Shown: positions 59,785 to 64,000 of the stretch, in pieces | Position numbering within the stretch: position 1 is the stretch's first letter | How the letters are laid out: each line of letters starts with the position of its first letter | Origin: Corynebacterium kroppenstedtii DSM 44385 | Lineage (GTDB): Bacteria; Actinomycetota; Actinomycetes; Mycobacteriales; Mycobacteriaceae | Direction: 5' to 3' | DNA length: 64,000 bases | Assembly: GCF_000023145.1 (NCBI RefSeq) | Contig: NC_012704.1 | Span: 1,674,001 to 1,738,000, forward strand | Translations under genes and position numbers: made by a program | The notes under the pieces: model-generated | Told to the model about the DNA's origin: nothing | Seen by the model: only the letters and a program-made list of their open reading frames with translations | The model's database searches: none

Positions 59785-60060
59785 GGCTCGACCGCCCCGC
59801 CGAGCTGACTACGAAAGGCACGCACGTCAGTGCTGTGAACACGCCGCGAACGCGCGCGTCGCCTAGGCGGGCGGCGATGGTGCGTTTGCCAGCCTCGGCG
59901 TCGGTGGGGATGTCGCGAATTTTGTTCACCGAGTTTATCGACGCCGAAATCGCGCCCACCGCCACCGCGACCAGCAGGCCCTCCCAGGACAGGGGCCCCA
60001 GTCTGGACGAACTCGGTGCCCATCACAGCGACGAGCCCGAAGAACACGAACACGCTGACC
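59785..60060 (-). pseudogene. menA fragment
   Basis: Two frames of an UbiA-type 1,4-dihydroxy-2-naphthoate polyprenyltransferase: FVFFGLVAVMGTEFVQTG (about 60000-60053), then after a one-base shift near 59995 LSWEGLLVAVAVGAISASI and NKIRDIPTDAEAGKRTIAARLGD (Asp-rich second motif). Both ends are missing. It is a copy trapped in the island, not the functional menA. Confidence 0.75.
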
Positions 60061-60096
60061 TCCCCAACGCTTTATGTCAAGTGCCTGCAAAAGCGC

Positions 60097-60166
60097 TGCG
60101 TAATGACATTGTCATACTAGTGCGCAACAAACGTGTTAATAAATGACGGTGTCATGTTATTGCGCA
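60097..60166. repeat. two palindrome-bearing direct repeats, 40-bp period
   Basis: ATGACATTGTCAT (60103-60115) and ATGACGGTGTCAT (60143-60155), each followed by a TGCGCA word (60121, 60161). The half-sites TGACA/TGTCA suggest a dimer-binding operator. No gene is evident between the menA fragment and the transposase. Confidence 0.5.
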
Positions 60167-60239
60167 GTAAAGGATCGTTGTAGCGATGTGTCATAACCCC
60201 AGTGCCAGGCGATGACGTGGTCCAAAATGGCGGCGACAA

Positions 60240-60668
60240 TTACGCATCCGCTTTGGTGTAGGTGCCGTCGATGAAGACTTGGTCATAGATTAGTCCGGTA
60301 TGACCGGCCGTGGGGTCGGGAATGTCAACAAGCCAGCACCAGCTAAAGCGTCGTTTCATTGTTGAAGCACTGACACCACTTTGTTTGGCTAAAGCTTCCG
60401 GCGAGACTGTGGTGGTGCAGTGCTTGATGAACTGAGTGAATGTGACAGCTTTGGTGACATCTGGACGGCTTTTCTTGACTGAAGCTCCACAGGCCATGCA
60501 CCGCCATCGGGTGGTACCTTTACTGGTTTTCCATTGTGTTTGTATCGCCGCCGCAGTGGCAGCGTGGTCGATTTTTTGGCTTAGAGCCACCACACCACCG
60601 CCTACTACCACAGGTTTGCTGCCACACCGTGTATTCCACGTCTGAAGCCGTCCCTCTACATGCCCCAC
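60240..60668 (-). pseudogene. IS1249/IS256-type transposase, N-terminal fragment
   Basis: 142 aa, against about 380-400 for the family. TTRWRCMACGASVKKSRPDVTKAV with a CxxC and the IDGTYTKAD stretch match the start of IS1249-like mutator-class transposases from corynebacteria. The other CxxC of the zinc finger is lost and the frame stops at 60240, before the catalytic DDE core is complete. No terminal inverted repeats were found. Confidence 0.65.
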
Positions 60669-60778
60669 ATCATCGCCGCCGAATGTCGTTCACGGAAGAT
60701 AGAGGCCGAAATTAGCACTGAATCCGGGGCTTAGTTACCGTGACGGTTCTTTGGGGTAAAGAAACGCGAACACGACTG

Positions 60779-60812
60779 AACCCCTAGCGGTGGAATTCCA
60801 CTACTAGGGGTT
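60779..60812 (-). terminator. hairpin after tRNA-fMet
   Basis: AACCCCTAG/CTAGGGGTT with inner GTGGAATTCCAC. It lies 12 bases beyond the tRNA end. U-poor on both strands, so only probable as a terminator. Confidence 0.5.
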
Positions 60813-60823
60813 CAAAAGGAAGT

Positions 60824-60900
60824 TGGTAGCGGGGGCTGGATTCGAACCAACGACCTCTGGGTTATGAGCCCAGCGAGCTACCGAGCTGCTCCACCCCGCG
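60824..60900 (-). tRNA. initiator tRNA-fMet (CAT)
   Basis: 77 nt including an encoded CCA. Acceptor CGCGGGG with a C1-U72 mismatch, three G-C pairs in the anticodon stem (GGG/CCC), anticodon CAT in loop CTCATAA: the marks of an initiator tRNA. T arm with loop TTCGAAT. Its 3' half is duplicated at 56806-56845 as the attachment site of island 2. Confidence 0.95.
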
Positions 60901-60986
60901 ACAGTCGCATGGAGACGGTGTCTCCGTAAGCGACAAGAGATAACTTAACGCATCGAGGAACAAATGTGAAATCGCCTGCGCACTGG

Positions 60987-63900
60987 CTATGAACCACTGC
61001 CCGACAGCTTCGGCCCCTCGGTATCTGTCAGCTGTGTCGACCCACTGGAGCCAGTGTCACTCTGGTATTTCTCCAAGGCCTTTTGCAGCTCGTCCAAGGC
61101 TTTACCGTAGTCCTCAAACGATCCACTGTTCTTCGCGTCGCGGACCCTCTGAACAGCGTCATCAAGTTCTTTCACATCATCGCTGGATGGGCTGACGGCG
61201 GTGGAACTTGAGTCGTTCTTATCAGAGTCGTCCTTGTTATCACCAGAGTTGTCGTCGGAGTTGGATCCGGAATCGGAATCCGAATCATTCTGGTCGGACT
61301 TATCCTTATCGGATCCGTCCACTTCCTTCGTCGTCGTTGTTTCCTTCGGGTCGATGCCGACCTGGCTCAACGCCTCACCGATCGTCGGTGCGTACCCAAC
61401 TTGCCCGTTGTAGAACACGAGCACACGCAGCAACTTCGGGAACGCGGATTCCTGCTCCTTGCGCTTCGAATACACCGGCTCAACGTAAAGGATTCCGCCG
61501 TCGCCCACAGGCAAGGTCAGCAAGTTGCCGTTGATCAACGTACTGGAGCCCTCTAACAAGGTACGCTCACGAGAAATCTGATCCGAGGACATCATCGTGT
61601 CCTGAGCCTGCTTCGGCCCCTGCGTCTGAGTATCCGTCGGCAAGACACGAACCGTGATTTTCCCGTATGTCTTCGGGTCCGACGATACCGCCATGTGAGC
61701 AGAGAGGAACTCGCGCTTCAAACCGCGCAATGGCGTAATCAGCTGGAAACTGGGATCCCCGGTCTTCGGATCCGACGCGACGACGTAGTAGGGCGGCTGG
61801 TTCTTATCCCTCAGCCCCTGCTCAGAAGCAGTCGGGTCCAGGGGAACCGACCAGAACGAGTCGTTCGTGAAGAACACGCCCGGGTCCGACACGTGATACC
61901 GCGTTAATAATTCACGCTGAATCTTAAACAGATCCTCCGGGTAGCGGAGGTGCTTCATCAACTCGTCAGAAATATCGGACTTCGGCTTCACCGTCTCCGG
62001 GAAACTGCGCCGCCACGACTTCAAAATCGGATCAGATTCATCAAAGGCATAGAGGTCAACTGTCCCGTCATAAGCATCCACCGTCGCCTTCACAGAGTTA
62101 CGGATGTAACTCACACTATTGCCGACGGTGTTCTGCTCCGTCCCATCAGGGTTGAGAGAATCCTCCGTCGCGCCCGAAATCTGAGTGTGTTCCGAGTACG
62201 GCAAGTTGTTCACGGACGTGTAGCCGTCGACAATCCACTTGATACGGCCATCAATAACCGCCGGGTACGTCTGTGAATCCGTCGTCAACCACGGGGCAAC
62301 CTTATGCACGCGGTCGCGAGGGTCACGGTCGTACACGATCTTGGAATTTTTGCCCACCGCGTCCGAGAGCAACAGGTTCATCGACTGATACTTCAGGGAA
62401 TACATGGCGCGGGAAACGATATTTCCGATGCCGACGCCACCTTTACCTTCATAGGTGTAATTCGACCCGTCAGTGTCGTACTCACGCGGTTTTCCAGACC
62501 CGTCGTCGCCGACAATGGCGTAATCCTGATCAGTATCAGCCACACGGGGGCCATAATAAATACGCGGCTGATCAACCTTGATCTTCAACGTATCCGGGTC
62601 ATCCGACTTAGTACGGTCCTTCGACTGCAAGTCAGCCACGGTATAAATTGGGTACCCGCCGCGGGACGATCCGACATCGCGGGCAACCTCATCGACTTTG
62701 TTCGCCGGCGCAGCGATAAAACCGTTACCGTGCGTGTACACCGTGTGCTTGTTTATCCAGTCTTGCTGGTTACCGGAAAGCGATTTGGGATCAAGCTCAC
62801 GGGCAGCGACCACATAATCTTGCATCTCACCGTTGTGTTCATAACGATCAATGCTCAGATCACTGGGGAACCCGTAGAAATTCTTCAGCTGCTGCTGCTG
62901 AGTAAACGTCGCCGAAATCGCTTCGGGGTCCAGCAGCCGAATGTTCGAAATGGTTGCGGAATCATTCGCTACCGACTCGTTTTGATCCGACTTCGATTTC
63001 TCATCAGCACCCCAATTGCGGTCGTAGGTGACGTGCTCGTCAGTCAGGCCATAGTTGTACCGCGTCGACTTAATATTCCGCTCAATGTAGTCGCGTTCTT
63101 TAGCAGCACGGTTCGGGGACACATTGAACTGCTCCACCACCAAGGGCCATGCGACTCCAATAATTCCTGCCGACGCCACCATCAGCACCGCTGCCATCGC
63201 GGGAATCCTGAGATCCCGGAGGAAAATTGCCGCGAAGAACGCTGCGGCCACTACAACAGAAACGACGAGCAAGACAATCTTTGCGGGCAACACAGCATTG
63301 ATGTCGGTGAAGGAGCCGCCCGTGAATGTCGAATGGTCCTTAGACAGCAAGCGATAGCGATCGAACCAATAGTCGACGGCCTTCACGACCATGAAAATTC
63401 CGGCGATCGACGCCATCTGCACGCGAGCTTGGCTCATCACCGTCGCCCGCTTACCGGCGCGGGGATCCCCCGTCCGGATAGCCCCCAACAGCCAGTTCAT
63501 GACGAGGTTAACGACGAACGCCACAACCGTCAGCGTCAACAGGACCGAGAGCAGCCATGACCAGAACGGCACGCTAAATGCATAGAACCCGTAGTCGTGG
63601 TGGAACTGCGGATCCGATTCGCCGAAGCTCTCACGATGCATAAACATCAAGATCATGCGCCACTCGGACTGTGCAGCTAATCCGGCGAATAGCCCGACGA
63701 CCAGCGGCAAACCCACCAGAACAGCCCGTGAGGATCGAACAATAACCTGCCGATAGGCCTCGAGCGGACTGTGGGGGTCTGCGTCTTCGGGAACAAGAGG
63801 GCGATACTTAATGGCTACCCACGCGGCTGCCCATATCGACGCGGCGGCAAGCAGCCCAACCACGACGAACAGCACGATCCGAGTGACGAGTTCAGTGACA

Positions 63901-63995
63901 TACACTCGGCCGAAGTTCATGGAATTAAACCATGCAACATCAGTAAAAACAGCTACTGCGACAGGCAACAGCATGACGATAATGGCCAGTATCAC
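60987..63995 (-). CDS. UPF0182 family membrane protein (N-terminus at window edge)
   Basis: 1002 aa as far as the window shows; the true start may lie beyond. About seven membrane helices in the first 300 residues (LVGLLAAASIWAAAWVAI, VVVAAAFFAAIFL), then a large extracytoplasmic domain (PRIYYGPRV, ERDYIERNIKSTRYNYGL), and a C-terminal Ser/Asp-rich linker (SDKDKSDQNDSDSDSGSNSDDNSG) before a short coiled end. It is the COG1615 family of actinobacteria; function unknown. Confidence 0.9.
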   Translation of the reverse strand: MILAIIVMLLPVAVAVFTDVAWFNSMNFGRVYVTELVTRIVLFVVVGLLAAASIWAAAWVAIKYRPLVPEDADPHSPLEAYRQVIVRSSRAVLVGLPLVVGLFAGLAAQSEWRMILMFMHRESFGESDPQFHHDYGFYAFSVPFWSWLLSVLLTLTVVAFVVNLVMNWLLGAIRTGDPRAGKRATVMSQARVQMASIAGIFMVVKAVDYWFDRYRLLSKDHSTFTGGSFTDINAVLPAKIVLLVVSVVVAAAFFAAIFLRDLRIPAMAAVLMVASAGIIGVAWPLVVEQFNVSPNRAAKERDYIERNIKSTRYNYGLTDEHVTYDRNWGADEKSKSDQNESVANDSATISNIRLLDPEAISATFTQQQQLKNFYGFPSDLSIDRYEHNGEMQDYVVAARELDPKSLSGNQQDWINKHTVYTHGNGFIAAPANKVDEVARDVGSSRGGYPIYTVADLQSKDRTKSDDPDTLKIKVDQPRIYYGPRVADTDQDYAIVGDDGSGKPREYDTDGSNYTYEGKGGVGIGNIVSRAMYSLKYQSMNLLLSDAVGKNSKIVYDRDPRDRVHKVAPWLTTDSQTYPAVIDGRIKWIVDGYTSVNNLPYSEHTQISGATEDSLNPDGTEQNTVGNSVSYIRNSVKATVDAYDGTVDLYAFDESDPILKSWRRSFPETVKPKSDISDELMKHLRYPEDLFKIQRELLTRYHVSDPGVFFTNDSFWSVPLDPTASEQGLRDKNQPPYYVVASDPKTGDPSFQLITPLRGLKREFLSAHMAVSSDPKTYGKITVRVLPTDTQTQGPKQAQDTMMSSDQISRERTLLEGSSTLINGNLLTLPVGDGGILYVEPVYSKRKEQESAFPKLLRVLVFYNGQVGYAPTIGEALSQVGIDPKETTTTKEVDGSDKDKSDQNDSDSDSGSNSDDNSGDNKDDSDKNDSSSTAVSPSSDDVKELDDAVQRVRDAKNSGSFEDYGKALDELQKALEKYQSDTGSSGSTQLTDTEGPKLSGSGS

Positions 63996-64000
63996 CGCAA

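Larger units (their letters stand above)
56806..60865. mobile_element. decayed genomic island in tRNA-fMet (about 4 kb)
   Basis: Flanked by 40-bp imperfect copies of the tRNA-fMet 3' half. Inside are an integrase remnant at the left end, an ABC exporter with TetR regulator, a menA fragment and a truncated transposase. The three mismatches between repeats and the broken integrase indicate an old, immobile island. Confidence 0.8.

Overview
The window looks like a chromosome segment of a Corynebacterium or very close relative. Gene content and order support this: a class Ib nrdHIE/nrdF set with ferritin, the serB-pth pair, ctaD, the CE1758/CE1759-type luciferase-like/FMN reductase pair, prfB-ftsE-ftsX-smpB-ssrA, UPF0182, a GT87 mannosyltransferase, and a tmRNA tag ending QRDYALAA. 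The species cannot be fixed from the sequence alone. The left edge cuts pncB, and the right edge reaches or cuts the N-terminus of a UPF0182 protein.

Layout: 1-30.2 kb is ordinary core. It holds NAD metabolism (pncB, nadE), a DinG-like helicase, serB/pth2, cytochrome oxidase subunit I, ribonucleotide reduction (nrdF, nrdE-nrdI-nrdH), ferritin, L36, a small ABC exporter, a putative DtxR-controlled divergent pair, flavin oxidoreductases, acetoin reductase, tRNA-Ala, pgm, a DsbA/MauE redox pair, an alanine symporter, tag, a DUF308 protein and a GT87 enzyme.

30.22-38.66 kb is an integrated element in the 3' end of ssrA (tmRNA), bounded by 24-bp direct repeats. It carries a tyrosine integrase next to the intact tmRNA, a small excisionase-like protein, a DnaB-N-like protein, a P-loop replication-type ATPase, and a CmtR/CadD cadmium-resistance cassette. 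About 4 kb of it is non-coding and unusually structured: two clusters of palindromes centred on AAAT with stems that vary from copy to copy, a strand-skewed G/T-rich kilobase, a perfect 349-bp tandem duplication, and an iteron field abutting the rep gene. I read this as a replicating integrative element without a conjugation module (AICE-, IME- or satellite-like). Its non-coding half is the least explained part of the window.

38.6-51.1 kb is core again: ssrA, a protein with an IPWP-repeat loop, smpB, ftsX, ftsE, prfB, a fused double inositol-phosphatase/HisN protein, a secreted trypsin-like protease, a 1098-aa acyltransferase with a very long disordered N-terminus, and an SDR. 51.4-56.7 kb is a peptide/nickel-type ABC uptake operon in decay, with several stops and frameshifts and one permease still open.

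56.8-60.9 kb is a second, decayed island in the 3' end of the initiator tRNA-fMet gene. It has 40-bp imperfect repeats, an integrase remnant that lost a catalytic Arg, an intact ABC exporter plus TetR regulator with a perfect operator palindrome over the start codon, a menA fragment and a truncated IS1249/IS256-type transposase. The last 3 kb is a UPF0182 membrane protein.
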